Origin: Streptomyces canus
GTDB lineage: Bacteria > Actinomycetota > Actinomycetes > Streptomycetales > Streptomycetaceae
Assembly (NCBI RefSeq): GCF_030816965.1
Contig: NZ_JAUSYQ010000002.1
Location: forward strand, 8,174,001-8,238,000
Reading direction: 5' to 3'
Length of the DNA: 64,000 bases
Part shown: piece after piece, positions 46,427 to 54,920 of the stretch
How positions within the stretch are numbered: the stretch's first letter is position 1
Layout: every line of letters begins with the position of its first letter
Position numbers and translations under genes: made by a program
Notes under the pieces: generated by a model
What the model was told of the DNA's origin: nothing
Databases searched by the model: none
What the model saw: only the letters and a program-made list of their open reading frames with translations

Positions 46427-47908
46427 ATGCAGACGGGGATGTACACCGAGACCGAGCGCTGCGTGCGCGCCGTGCAGTCCAAGGACGCACGGTTCGACGG
46501 ATGGTTCTTCACGGCGGTCCTGACGACCCGCATCTACTGCCGGCCGAGCTGTCCGGTCGTACCGCCCAAGCCCCAGAACATGACCTTCTACCCGAGCGCG
46601 GCGGCCTGCCAGCAGGCGGGTTTCCGGGCCTGCAAGCGGTGTCGGCCCGACACCAGTCCGGGCTCCCCGGAGTGGAACCAGCGCGCCGACCTCGTGGCCC
46701 GCGCGATGCGGCTGATCGCCGACGGCGTGGTCGACCGCGAGGGCGTGCCCGGCCTCGCCGCCCGGCTCGGCTACAGCGCCCGGCAGATCGAACGCCAACT
46801 GCTCGCCGAGCTCGGCGCGGGCCCCCTCGCCCTCGCCCGGGCCCAGCGCGCCCAGACGGCGAGGATCCTCATCGAGACGACCGCGCTCCCGATGGCGGAC
46901 AGCGCCTTCGCGGCCGGCTTCTCCGCGATCCGCACCTTCAACGACACCGTGCGCGAGGTCTTCGCGCTCTCGCCGAGCGACCTGCGCACCCGCGCCGCGA
47001 AGAAGTCCACCCCGGACACCCCCGGCTTCCTGTCCCTGCGCCTGCCGTTCCGCGTCCCTCTCAACCCCGACAACCTCTTCGGCCACCTCGCGGCCACCGC
47101 CGTCCCGGGGGTGGAGGAGTGGCGGGACGGCGCGTACCGCCGCACGCTACGGCTGCCGTACGGACACGGCATCGTGGCCCTCACGCCCCGGCCCGACCAC
47201 ATCGCCTGTCGGTTGACGTTGAGCGACCTGCGCGACCTGACCGTCGCCATCAGCCGCTGCCGCCGCATGCTCGACCTGGACGCCGATCCCGTCGCGATCG
47301 ACGACCAGTTGCGCACGGACCCGCTCCTGGCGCCCCTGGTGGACAAGGCGCCCGGCCGACGCGTCCCGCGCACGGTCGACGAGGCGGAGTTCGCCGTACG
47401 GGCCGTGCTGGGCCAGCAGGTCTCCACGGCGGCGGCCCGCACCCACGCGGCCCGCCTGGTCACGGCCCACGGCGAACCGGTCGACGACCCCGAAGGCGGC
47501 CTGACGCACCTCTTCCCGTCCCCCGAGGCACTGGCCGCGGTGGACCCCGCCGCACTCGCGATGCCCCGCACCCGCCGCACGACCTTCACCACCCTGGTCG
47601 GCGAACTGGCTGAAGGAACCCTCCAGTTGGGCGTGGAGACCGACTGGACGGAGACCCGGACCCGTCTCCTCGACCTCCCCGGCTTCGGCCCCTGGACGGT
47701 CGACGTCATCGCCATGCGCGCCCTCGGTGACCCGGACGCCTTCCTCCCCACCGACCTCGGAATCCGGCGCGCGGCCCAGGAGCTGGGTCTGCCCTCCACT
47801 CCGGCCGCGCTGACGGCCCGGGCGGCGGCCTGGCGGCCCTGGCGGGCCTACGCGGTCCAGTACCTGTGGGCGACCGACAGCCACCCGATCAACTTCCTTC
47901 CCGTATAA
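46427..47908 (+). CDS. AdaA-AlkA fusion: DNA-3-methyladenine glycosylase with Ada/AraC regulator domain
   Basis: A 493-residue alkylation-response protein. The Ada zinc domain has four cysteines (IYCRPSCPV, then GFRACKRCRPD); the first accepts methyl groups from phosphotriesters. An AraC-type HTH follows (LAARLGYSARQIERQLLAEL). The C-terminal half is AlkA: an N-terminal TBP-like domain and an HhH-GPD domain with LPGFGPWTVDVIAMRALGDP, whose last Asp is catalytic. It excises alkylated purines and activates the response. The ogt gene follows 9 bp later, so this is an adaptive-response operon. ATG 46427 or 46439 are possible starts; neither has a strong ribosome site. Confidence 0.9.
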   Translation: MQTGMYTETERCVRAVQSKDARFDGWFFTAVLTTRIYCRPSCPVVPPKPQNMTFYPSAAACQQAGFRACKRCRPDTSPGSPEWNQRADLVARAMRLIADGVVDREGVPGLAARLGYSARQIERQLLAELGAGPLALARAQRAQTARILIETTALPMADSAFAAGFSAIRTFNDTVREVFALSPSDLRTRAAKKSTPDTPGFLSLRLPFRVPLNPDNLFGHLAATAVPGVEEWRDGAYRRTLRLPYGHGIVALTPRPDHIACRLTLSDLRDLTVAISRCRRMLDLDADPVAIDDQLRTDPLLAPLVDKAPGRRVPRTVDEAEFAVRAVLGQQVSTAAARTHAARLVTAHGEPVDDPEGGLTHLFPSPEALAAVDPAALAMPRTRRTTFTTLVGELAEGTLQLGVETDWTETRTRLLDLPGFGPWTVDVIAMRALGDPDAFLPTDLGIRRAAQELGLPSTPAALTARAAAWRPWRAYAVQYLWATDSHPINFLPV

Positions 47909-47917
47909 GGACGTTCC

Positions 47918-48400
47918 GTGAAACAGCACACTGTGATCGACAGTCCCTACGGCCCTCTGACCCTCGTCGCCGACGACGGGATCCTGTGCGGCCTCTACAT
48001 GACCGGCCAACGCCACCGCCCACCGCAGGAGACCTTCGGCGAGCCGGACGACGGGTGGTCGAAGGAGGCCGAGGACCAGCTCATGGCCTACTTCGAGGGC
48101 GAGTTGCAGGAGTTCACCCTGGAACTGCGCCTGCAGGGAACGGCTTTCCAGCGCACGGTCTGGGAACAGCTCCGCCGGATCCCGCACGGCGAGACCCGCA
48201 CCTACGGCGAACTCGCCGCCGCCCTCGGCAAGCCCCAGGCCTCCCGCGCGGTCGGCCTCGCCAACGGCAGGAACCCGATCGGCATCATCGTCCCCTGCCA
48301 CCGCGTGGTGGGCGCCGACGGCAGCCTCACGGGCTACGGCGGCGGACTGGAACGCAAGCAGCGGTTGCTGGACTTCGAGCGGGGGGCGGCGCTGTTCTGA
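47918..48400 (+). CDS. ogt: Methylated-DNA--protein-cysteine methyltransferase
   Basis: A 160-residue suicide alkyltransferase that repairs O6-methylguanine. The active-site motif is IIVPCHRVVGADGSLTGYGG (Cys about residue 128) and the DNA-binding part has TYGELAAALGKPQASRAVG. GTG at 47918 lies 9 bp after the AdaA-AlkA stop, with GGACG upstream. It works with the upstream fusion protein in alkylation repair. A hairpin follows at 48402. Confidence 0.95.
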   Translation: MKQHTVIDSPYGPLTLVADDGILCGLYMTGQRHRPPQETFGEPDDGWSKEAEDQLMAYFEGELQEFTLELRLQGTAFQRTVWEQLRRIPHGETRTYGELAAALGKPQASRAVGLANGRNPIGIIVPCHRVVGADGSLTGYGGGLERKQRLLDFERGAALF

Positions 48401-48401
48401 C

Positions 48402-48427
48402 CGGTACCCGGTGATACCCCGGGACCG
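48402..48427. terminator. Convergent hairpin
   Basis: CGGT-a-CCCGG and CCGGG-ACCG form a 9-bp stem with one bulged base, between the convergent ogt and GNAT genes. Confidence 0.4.
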
Positions 48428-48441
48428 GGGGTGCCGAGCCC

Positions 48442-48963
48442 TCAGCCGCGCAGGTCCCGTCGGTACCGGATGCCGGCCTTGCCGCCGAGGTCTGCCGGGT
48501 CGGCCGGGCCGACCGCGGTGAAGCCCGCCTTGGCCAGCACCCTCTGGGACGCGGTGTTCTCGTGGCTGGTGGCCGCGCACAGTGTGTCCAGACCGTACCG
48601 GGTCGGCGCGAGACGGCACAGCTCGCGGACGGTGGCCGTCGCCACCCCGCGGCCGGTGGCGTGCTGGGCGACCCGGTAGCCGAGGTCCGCGGTGCCGTCC
48701 TCGATGTCGACCAGGTTGAACCGGCCGAGTACCGAGCCGTCCTCGGCGAGCAGCACGTGAAAGGCGCAGAGGCCGGTCTCCTGCTCGGCCAGCAAGGCGT
48801 CGAACCGCTCGGCGAACCGGTCGAAGAAGGCATCACCGCGGTCGGTGACCGACGCGGCGAAAAAGGCGCGGTTGGCCAGCTCGAAGGCCAGGACGGCTGG
48901 GGCGTGATCAGCGCGCAGCCGCTTCAGCTCGGTGCGCCGCCGGTGACTCATGCGAGGGGACAT
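48442..48963 (-). CDS. GNAT-family N-acetyltransferase (RimJ-like)
   Basis: A 173-residue GCN5-related acetyltransferase of the RimJ/RimL subtype. The central motif A is YRVAQHATGRGVATATVREL (acetyl-CoA binding R-x-x-G-x-A). The later ATSHENTASQRVLAKAGF is the subtype's motif B with the N-x-x-S. The ATG at 48963 follows GAAGGTCACTGG; ATG 48951 is possible. The protein substrate is unknown. It lies 74 bp downstream of a sirtuin-type deacylase gene on the same strand. An acetyltransferase/deacylase pairing is conceivable but unproven. Confidence 0.85.
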   Translation of the reverse strand: MSPRMSHRRRTELKRLRADHAPAVLAFELANRAFFAASVTDRGDAFFDRFAERFDALLAEQETGLCAFHVLLAEDGSVLGRFNLVDIEDGTADLGYRVAQHATGRGVATATVRELCRLAPTRYGLDTLCAATSHENTASQRVLAKAGFTAVGPADPADLGGKAGIRYRRDLRG

Positions 48964-49037
48964 CCAGTGACCTTCCCTGTCGGCAGCCAACACGGCGACA
49001 TCAACAACATCCTCGTTCGCGGCCTCGCTGGGGCCGA

Positions 49038-49802
49038 TCACTGACTCCGTCCTCCGTGCATCGATGACAGCCCCCCGAACGACCCGATCCTGCGCAAGAG
49101 TTCGGGCAGTGCCGTGCCGATCGGTTCGCGGATCACCTCGTCGGCCTGGTCGTCGTACGGTGTCGGGTCCGCGTTGACGATGACGAGCCGGGCGCCGTGG
49201 TCGACGGCGACACCCGCGAGGTCCGCCGCGGGCTGGACCTGGAGGGTGGTGCCGACGGCGACGAACACCTGGCAGGCCTTGGTGATCGCGACGGCCTCGC
49301 CCAGCACCACCGGGTCCAGGCGCTCGCCGAACATCACGGTCGCCGACTTCAGGATGCCGCCGCACTCCAGGCAGGGCGGATCCGCCTCGCCGGCCTCGAC
49401 GCGTCCGAGGGCGTCCTCCATCGGTCCGCGGGCGTGGCACTTCGTGCACACCACCTGCCGTGCGGTGCCGTGCAGTTCGAGGACCTTGCGGGCGGGCATT
49501 CCGGCGAGCTGGTGCAGCCCGTCCACGTTCTGCGTGATCACCCGCACCGGCACCCCGGACCTCTCCAGCTCGGCCACCGCCACGTGTGCGGCGTTGGGCT
49601 CGGCCTTCAGGGTCCGGTTCGCGCGCCGCATCTGCCACGAGCGGCGGCGGATCTCCGGATCGCTCATGTAGTAGTCGTACGTCACGAGCTTCTCGGCCTC
49701 GGGGTCCTTGCGCCACAGCCCGTTCGGACCGCGGTAGTCGGGGATCCCGGAGTCGGTGGAGATTCCGGCACCGCTGAGGAGCGCGACGAGGGGCTTGGTC
49801 AT
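49038..49802 (-). CDS. Sirtuin: NAD-dependent protein deacylase
   Basis: A 254-residue Sir2-family enzyme. NAD binding: GAGISTDSGIPDYRG. Catalytic His in ITQNVDGLH and VLELHGTAR. The zinc site is CTKC and CLEC. VMFGERL and GTTLQVQPAADLAG close the fold. It removes acyl groups from lysines, consuming NAD and releasing O-acyl-ADP-ribose. The Tyr/Arg pair of the class III desuccinylases is not evident in the expected helix (RRRSWQMRRANRTL). The start at 49802 begins directly with the first strand. It is followed on the same strand by a GNAT gene and preceded by Nudix and ADP-ribosylglycohydrolase genes. Confidence 0.92.
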   Translation of the reverse strand: MTKPLVALLSGAGISTDSGIPDYRGPNGLWRKDPEAEKLVTYDYYMSDPEIRRRSWQMRRANRTLKAEPNAAHVAVAELERSGVPVRVITQNVDGLHQLAGMPARKVLELHGTARQVVCTKCHARGPMEDALGRVEAGEADPPCLECGGILKSATVMFGERLDPVVLGEAVAITKACQVFVAVGTTLQVQPAADLAGVAVDHGARLVIVNADPTPYDDQADEVIREPIGTALPELLRRIGSFGGLSSMHGGRSQ

Positions 49803-49893
49803 GCTGCCGAGGGTAGAGCGGGTGATCCGGGTGCGGCGAGTGGATATCCCACCGCCTGGGCGCGAGCAACCGTGCACGCGGCAGCGTGCTGGA

Positions 49894-50388
49894 TCAGCCC
49901 ACCCGGCGGCCGTTCTCCAGCTCCACCGTCCCCGACCCGTCCGCCAGCACGTCCAGCGCGACCAGGACCCGGCGGCCGAGCCCGTCGGGCAGATACTCGG
50001 CCAGCTCCTCGTGCGGCACGAGGCGCCACGACAGCAGCTCCTCCTCCTGGAGCCGGATCGCCTTGAGGTCGTCCTCGGTGAGGACACCGCCGTCGTACAG
50101 GTACGCCACCAGCGGCGGCCAGGTCGGCCGGTACACCCAGTCCACCGCGAGCAGCCGGCCGAGGTCGCGGTCGAGCCCGATCTCCTCGAGCGTCTCGCGG
50201 CGCGCGCCCTGGCGCGGGGTCTCGCCCTCGTCGGACTCGATCGTGCCGCCCGGAAGCGCCCAGCCCTCACGGTAGTTGGGCTCGACGAGCAGGACCCGGC
50301 CCGAGGCGTCACGGAAGAGAGCGGCGGCACCGGCGAGGATCCGGGGAAGACCGGCGATGTACGTGGCGAAGTCAGGGGTGGTGGTCAT
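49894..50388 (-). CDS. Nudix hydrolase
   Basis: A 164-residue Nudix hydrolase with the box GGTIESDEGETP followed by ARRETLEEIGLD, matching G-x5-E-x7-R-E-x2-E-E-x-G. The rest of the fold (AALFRDASGRVLLVEPNYRE) fits the broad ADP-ribose/NTP pyrophosphatase group. The substrate is not determinable from sequence. Lying between a sirtuin and an ADP-ribosylglycohydrolase gene, ADP-ribose is an attractive candidate. It is 91 bp upstream of the sirtuin gene. The ATG at 50388 follows CCTTCGAGG. Confidence 0.88.
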   Translation of the reverse strand: MTTTPDFATYIAGLPRILAGAAALFRDASGRVLLVEPNYREGWALPGGTIESDEGETPRQGARRETLEEIGLDRDLGRLLAVDWVYRPTWPPLVAYLYDGGVLTEDDLKAIRLQEEELLSWRLVPHEELAEYLPDGLGRRVLVALDVLADGSGTVELENGRRVG

Positions 50389-50495
50389 CCTCGAAGGGTA
50401 ACCAGCATCCGCGGCCGCCTTGGCCGGCTCAGCGGGTGGTCACGGGTCCAGGGGGCGCGTACGGTCACCATTCCGTACGCCTCGGCCCGGTTGCC

Positions 50496-51569
50496 TCAGG
50501 CCTCCGCCCCCGCCAACCGCAGCGTCCGCTCGGCCAGTTCGCTGATGTGCACCCCGTCGAACCCGAACACCGCGCTGCGCACCCGGTCCTCCAGCGGCTC
50601 CTTCCACTGGCCCGGGATCGCGTCCGCGCCGGTGAGCACCCCGGCCACCGAACCGGCCGTGGCTCCGTTCGAGTCGGTGTCCAGGCCGCCCCGGACGGTG
50701 AGCGTGATGGTGCGGGTGAAGTCACCGTCGCCGTAGAGCAGCCCGGCGGTGAGGACGGCCGCGTTCGGGATGGTGTGGATCCAGCCGAGCCCGGCGGTCT
50801 CCTCCGAGACCGTCGTCAGGGTGTCCTCCCAGGTCATCCGGGTGTCGTGCAGGGACACCACCCGGCGTACCGTGCGCGCGAGGCGGCTGCTCGCGGGGAT
50901 CACCGCGAGCGCCTGGTCCACGGCCTGCCGCACGGTGCCGACCGTGAACGCCGCCGAGATCAGCGCCGCCGCCCACATCGCCCCGTACACGCCGTTGCCG
51001 GTGTGCGAGAGCACCGCGTCCCGGCGGGCCAGGGCGGCGGCGCGGCGCGGGTCGCCGGGGCAGGTCCAGCCGTAGATGTCGGCACGGATGAGGGCGCCGA
51101 TCCACTCCTGGCAGGGGTTGTCGTACGTCGCCGTCAGCGGCGGTTTCAGCCCGTTGGCGAGGTTGCGATAGGCGGCCCGCTCCGCGGTGAACGTCTGCAG
51201 ATACGGCAGCCTCAGCAGCCACAGATCGCCCACCTGCTCGGTGCTGAAGCCGAAGCCGTGGGTCTCCAGGAGGTCGAGGCCGAGGATGGCGTAGTCGACG
51301 TCGTCGTCGCGGCAGCTGCCGTGGATGCGGCCGCGCACGCACTCACGCCACTCGGGCCGCAGCTCGAAACCGTCGCTCTCGCCGACGGGTTCGGGAAGGT
51401 AGTCGGTCAGGGGCAGGGCGGCGGCCTGGCGGAGATAGCGGTCGATCCGGTCCCGCGTCCACAGGTCGCCCTGCTCGACCGGCTTGCCGAGCATGTTGCC
51501 CGCGATCCGGCCGAGCCAGCCCCCGAGGATGCGGTCGGCGAGCTCTGGTTCGGTGCCCACAGGGGTCAT
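50496..51569 (-). CDS. ADP-ribosylglycohydrolase family protein
   Basis: A 357-residue DraG/ARH-type protein that removes ADP-ribose from modified macromolecules. It shows GGWLGRIAGNMLGKP at the N terminus, SCRDDDVDYAILGLDLLE (metal-binding Asp cluster) and RGGLDTDSNGATAGSVAG (second Asp cluster) near the C terminus, giving the expected binuclear site. The ATG at 51569 is preferred to 51602, but no ribosome site is decisive. It lies on the same strand as, and 107 bp upstream of, the Nudix gene. No ADP-ribosyltransferase gene is visible in the window. Confidence 0.87.
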   Translation of the reverse strand: MTPVGTEPELADRILGGWLGRIAGNMLGKPVEQGDLWTRDRIDRYLRQAAALPLTDYLPEPVGESDGFELRPEWRECVRGRIHGSCRDDDVDYAILGLDLLETHGFGFSTEQVGDLWLLRLPYLQTFTAERAAYRNLANGLKPPLTATYDNPCQEWIGALIRADIYGWTCPGDPRRAAALARRDAVLSHTGNGVYGAMWAAALISAAFTVGTVRQAVDQALAVIPASSRLARTVRRVVSLHDTRMTWEDTLTTVSEETAGLGWIHTIPNAAVLTAGLLYGDGDFTRTITLTVRGGLDTDSNGATAGSVAGVLTGADAIPGQWKEPLEDRVRSAVFGFDGVHISELAERTLRLAGAEA

Positions 51570-51647
51570 AGCTCCGGTGTACCCGATTCCGGAGACCCGC
51601 ACAGTCCCCCGCCGAGGTGGTGTCGTCGTTGCGGCCGCGGGACCGGT

Positions 51648-52025
51648 TCAGGCCCTGCCGGGTGAGGTCTCGGCCACGGCGACCGTTTCGAGGCCTTCGC
51701 GACGCGTCCGTTCAGTCCCCCAGACGCCGAGTGGTCCGAGCGCCTGATGGAGGGTGTGCCCGTCCTCGGTCAGGGAGTACTCCACCCGCGGTGGCACCTC
51801 GGCGTAGACCTCCCGGTGGACGAGTCCGTCCGCCTCCATCTCCCGCAGGTGCTGGGTCAGCATCTTTTCGCTCACTCCGGGCAGACCGCGGCGGAGTTCG
51901 GCGAAACGGCGTACACGATGAGTGTCGAGTTCCCAGAGGATGAGCCCCTTCCACTTCCCGCTCACCACGTCCAGCGCGGCGTCGATGCCGCAGATGTAAG
52001 GCCCGCGCCTCGGTCCTTTGGCCAT
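51648..52025 (-). CDS. HxlR-family winged-helix regulator
   Basis: A 125-residue MarR/HxlR-type regulator. It opens with YICGIDAALDVVSGKWKGLI, in which the N-terminal Cys is the conserved thiol of redox-sensing HxlR proteins. The recognition region is LPGVSEKMLTQHLREMEADG, and VEYSLTEDGHTL is the wing. The ATG at 52025 follows a GGGGGG ribosome site at 6 nt. It is divergent from an imine-reductase-like dehydrogenase gene across an 84-bp region with an inverted repeat, and likely represses that gene in response to electrophiles or thiol stress. Confidence 0.9.
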   Translation of the reverse strand: MAKGPRRGPYICGIDAALDVVSGKWKGLILWELDTHRVRRFAELRRGLPGVSEKMLTQHLREMEADGLVHREVYAEVPPRVEYSLTEDGHTLHQALGPLGVWGTERTRREGLETVAVAETSPGRA

Positions 52026-52047
52026 CACTGACCCCCCTTACTAAAAG

Positions 52048-52078
52048 GTAAGTACCGCAGAAAATAGTGGGTACTTCC
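52048..52078. promoter_or_regulatory. HxlR operator candidate
   Basis: Arms AAGTACC (52050-52056) and GGTACTT (52070-52076), extended at both ends by partial matches, lie between the divergent HxlR and dehydrogenase genes. The partly overlapping pair TTAC (52038-52041) / GTAA (52048-52051) is a second candidate half-site. Confidence 0.5.
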
Positions 52079-52109
52079 GAGCTCTGGGGCGCTCTTCCAG
52101 GATGAAGGG

Positions 52110-53018
52110 GTGAACGAACACCAGAACTCCACCAGCACACAGGGCAGCGCTGTCACCGTGATCGGGCTCGGCCCGATGGGCCAGGCGATGACCCGCACCC
52201 TCCTCACCGCAGGCCACCCGGTCACCGTCTGGAACCGCACCGCCGCCCGGGCCGACGGCGTCGTCGCCGACGGAGCGACGCGCGCGGCGACACCCGGCGA
52301 GGCCGTCGAAGCGAGTGACCTCGTGATCCTCAGCCTCACCGACTACCGGGCGATGTACGACATCCTCGACGGCTCCACCCCATTACTTGCCGGCCGGACG
52401 CTGGTCAACCTGAGCTCGGACACGCCCGACCGCACACGCGAGGCGGCGACCTGGGCGGCGGGCCACGGCGCCGCCTTCCTCACCGGTGGTGTCATGGTCC
52501 CGGCGCCGATGGTCGGCACGGAGGCGGCCCATGTCTACTACAGCGGCCCCGGCGAGGTGATGGAGCACCATCGGGCGACGCTGGCAACGCTCGGCACGCC
52601 AAGGTATCTGGGCGAGGATCCGGGACTCGCCCAGATGATGTACCAAGCGCAGCTCGCGGTGTTCCTGACCACCTTGTCCGCACTGATGCACGCCACCGCG
52701 ATGCTGGGCACCGCGGGAATGAAGGCCACGGAAGCCCTGCCGGAGTTGCTCACCTTCGCCGACTCGATCGGCGCCATCGTCAGGGCCGGGGAGGAGACCC
52801 CCGGTGCCGCGCTGGACGCCGGTGAGCATCCCGGCGAGCTCAGCACGGTCACCATGATGGGCGCGACCTCCGACCACATCGTCGAGACCAGCAGGTCCCT
52901 CGGCCTCGACCTCGCGCTCCCCCTGGCCGTCCAGGCCCATTACCGACGCGCCATCGAGAACGGACACGGCAGCGACAACTGGACCCGCGTCATCGACAGC
53001 ATCCGAGAGCCGCGCTGA
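52110..53018 (+). CDS. NAD(P)-dependent beta-hydroxyacid dehydrogenase / imine-reductase-like
   Basis: A 302-residue two-domain oxidoreductase. The Rossmann motif is VIGLGPMGQAMTRTLLTAGH followed by WNRT, which favours NADPH. The C-terminal helical domain contains YQAQLAVFLTTLSALMHATA, the cleft helix of imine reductases, in place of the Lys-containing motif of hydroxyisobutyrate dehydrogenases. The missing catalytic Lys supports the imine-reductase branch. GTG at 52110 follows AGGATGAAGG. The divergent HxlR regulator likely controls it. Confidence 0.83.
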   Translation: MNEHQNSTSTQGSAVTVIGLGPMGQAMTRTLLTAGHPVTVWNRTAARADGVVADGATRAATPGEAVEASDLVILSLTDYRAMYDILDGSTPLLAGRTLVNLSSDTPDRTREAATWAAGHGAAFLTGGVMVPAPMVGTEAAHVYYSGPGEVMEHHRATLATLGTPRYLGEDPGLAQMMYQAQLAVFLTTLSALMHATAMLGTAGMKATEALPELLTFADSIGAIVRAGEETPGAALDAGEHPGELSTVTMMGATSDHIVETSRSLGLDLALPLAVQAHYRRAIENGHGSDNWTRVIDSIREPR

Positions 53019-53192
53019 CGGGACACGGGACGCGCAGGAGGCACGGAGCTCATGACCGCGGCCGGCGACGGTGCGTTCACAGGGCCTTCTCAGGGACCGG
53101 GCGGTGCATGACGTCGGGGGGCGTCTCCGGTTAAGGTCGCAGCGGCGCGACTGGCCTTGACGTGCGCGAGGCCCGGAGAGCAAGGGGAAAAC

Positions 53193-54323
53193 GTGACACT
53201 GCGCGTGCTCATCGCCGCGGACAAGTTCAAGGGCTCGCTCACGGCCGTGCAGGTCGCCGAGCGGGTGACGGCCGGGCTGCGCCGGGTCGTGCCGGGCCTG
53301 GAGGTCGAGGCGCTGCCCGTCGCCGACGGCGGTGACGGGACCGTCGCCGCGGCCGTCGCGGCCGGTTTCGAGCGCCGGGAAGTGCCGGTCGCCGGGCCCC
53401 TCGGGCAGGAGGCCACCGCCGCCTTCGCGGTCCGCGGGGACACCGCCGTCGTGGAGATGGCCGAGGCCAGCGGTCTGCAGCGGCTGCCTGCAGGCGTCTT
53501 CGCCCCGCTCACGGCGTCGACGTACGGCTCCGGAGAGCTCCTGCGCGCCGCGCTGGACGCCGGAGCCCGCACGATCGTGTTCGGGGTCGGCGGCAGCGCC
53601 ACCACCGACGGCGGTGCCGGCATGCTCTCCGCGCTCGGCGCCCGCTTCCTGGACGCCGACGGCGAGCCCGTGGCCCCCGGCGGCGGAGGCCTCGCCGATC
53701 TCGCCTCGGCCGACCTGTCGGGCCTGGATCCGCGGGTCGCGTCCGTCGAGTTCATCCTGGCCAGCGACGTCGACAACCCGCTGACCGGCCCCAAGGGCGC
53801 CCCCGCGGTCTACGGCCCGCAGAAGGGCGCCTCCCCGGACGACGTCGAGGCCCTGGACCGCGCCCTCGCCCACTACGCGAAGGTGCTGGAGGATGCCGTC
53901 GGCGCGAAGGCCGCCGAGTACGCCGCCTCGCCGGGTGCGGGCGCGGCCGGCGGCATCGGCTACGGCGCCCTCCTCCTCGGCGCCCGGTTCCGCCCCGGCA
54001 TCGAGGTCATGCTCGATGTCCTGGGCTTCGCGCCCGCGCTGGAGTGGGCGGACCTGGTGATCACCGGCGAGGGCTCCCTCGACGAGCAGACCCTGCACGG
54101 CAAGGCCCCGGCGGGCGTCGCCGCGGCGGCCCGCGCCAAGGGCAAGGAGGTCGTCGCCGTGTGCGGCCGCCTCTCGCTGCCCCCGGAGGCCCTGGGCCGG
54201 GCGGGCATCCGCCGCGTCTACCCGCTCACCGACGCCGAGCCCGACATCCAGCGGTGCATCACCGAGGCGGGGCCGATCCTGGAGGACGTGGCGGAACAGA
54301 TCGGCCGGGACTTCCTGGTCTGA
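53193..54323 (+). CDS. Glycerate kinase
   Basis: A 376-residue type II glycerate 2-kinase (GlxK/GarK family). It shows LIAADKFKGSLTAVQVAERV at the N terminus, PVADGGDGTVAAAV, GVGGSATTDGGAGMLSALG and TGEGSLDEQTLHGKAPAGVA, all family signatures. It phosphorylates D-glycerate for entry into glycolysis, for instance from glyoxylate metabolism. The ethylmalonyl-CoA cluster nearby produces glyoxylate, a possible link. GTG at 53193 follows AAGGGG. The gene ends 122 bp before repeat copy C. Confidence 0.93.
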   Translation: MTLRVLIAADKFKGSLTAVQVAERVTAGLRRVVPGLEVEALPVADGGDGTVAAAVAAGFERREVPVAGPLGQEATAAFAVRGDTAVVEMAEASGLQRLPAGVFAPLTASTYGSGELLRAALDAGARTIVFGVGGSATTDGGAGMLSALGARFLDADGEPVAPGGGGLADLASADLSGLDPRVASVEFILASDVDNPLTGPKGAPAVYGPQKGASPDDVEALDRALAHYAKVLEDAVGAKAAEYAASPGAGAAGGIGYGALLLGARFRPGIEVMLDVLGFAPALEWADLVITGEGSLDEQTLHGKAPAGVAAAARAKGKEVVAVCGRLSLPPEALGRAGIRRVYPLTDAEPDIQRCITEAGPILEDVAEQIGRDFLV

Positions 54324-54445
54324 CCCGAACCATCCGTCCCGCCTCCCCCGCAGGTCACTGACGTGGCCCGACAACCGGTACGCGTCCAGCGCGGCATGAA
54401 GGTCGTACGGGAGGTGGGGGCTTCGAAGGTGGCGGAGGGGTTGTA

Positions 54446-54827
54446 GCTCGCTGGAGAGCGTGCATGAGGTCGAGTTAGCTCGATCGAGTGGTGGTCCGGT
54501 CGCGGGTTTGCGGGGCCCTGGGCTGATCGGGTTGACGTGATCGTGCGACCTGGGCCGGGTACGGTGCCAGCGTTCGGGGCCCCCGCTCCACCAGAGAGAT
54601 GGTCCGGGGCCTCCCCGTCGCCTCTGGCCGTAGCCCCATGGCCAGGTCGCGCAGGGCGGCGTCCATCAGCGGCCTCCGGCCGCGGGGGCCTCCGGCCTCC
54701 CGGGACCGGACCACGCACAGGATGCGTGTCGCCGCCCGGGGTTGAGTAAGCCGGGGACCAGCTCGCCCAAGACCGTTCGGGGCGTGCGGCTGAATGGGCT
54801 CACCCCTGCTCAGTGTTGAGGAACGGT
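54446..54827 (-). repeat. Dispersed intergenic repeat, copy C (opposite strand)
   Basis: The longest copy (382 bp), reading on the minus strand from ACCGTTCC at 54827 down to GCTCG at 54446. It contains head, middle and tail in the same relative order as copy A, about 80-90% similar by eye. It includes the GCGGCCGGAGGCC segment otherwise seen only in copy B. It fills the convergent gap between glycerate kinase and pssA. Confidence 0.85.
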
Positions 54828-54868
54828 ATACGCCGGGGGCGTGAGGCCGCGGCAGCAACAACAACAGC

Positions 54869-54900
54869 GAGGGCCCGAACCGGTGTCGGTTCGGGCCCTC
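54869..54900. terminator. pssA terminator hairpin
   Basis: Perfect 14-bp stem GAGGGCCCGAACCG / CGGTTCGGGCCCTC with a 4-base loop, 20 bp beyond the pssA stop. On the minus strand it is followed by GCTGTTGTTGTTG, the most T-rich tail of the window. Confidence 0.85.
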
Positions 54901-54920
54901 GGAAGTGCGACGGCGGAGCC

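Noticed and set aside
43930..46533. ArsR gene extended upstream to 46533 as one 867-residue protein
   Set aside because: The extension runs antisense through the P-type ATPase gene. The ArsR domain begins at 44292, where a -10 box and operator precede it.
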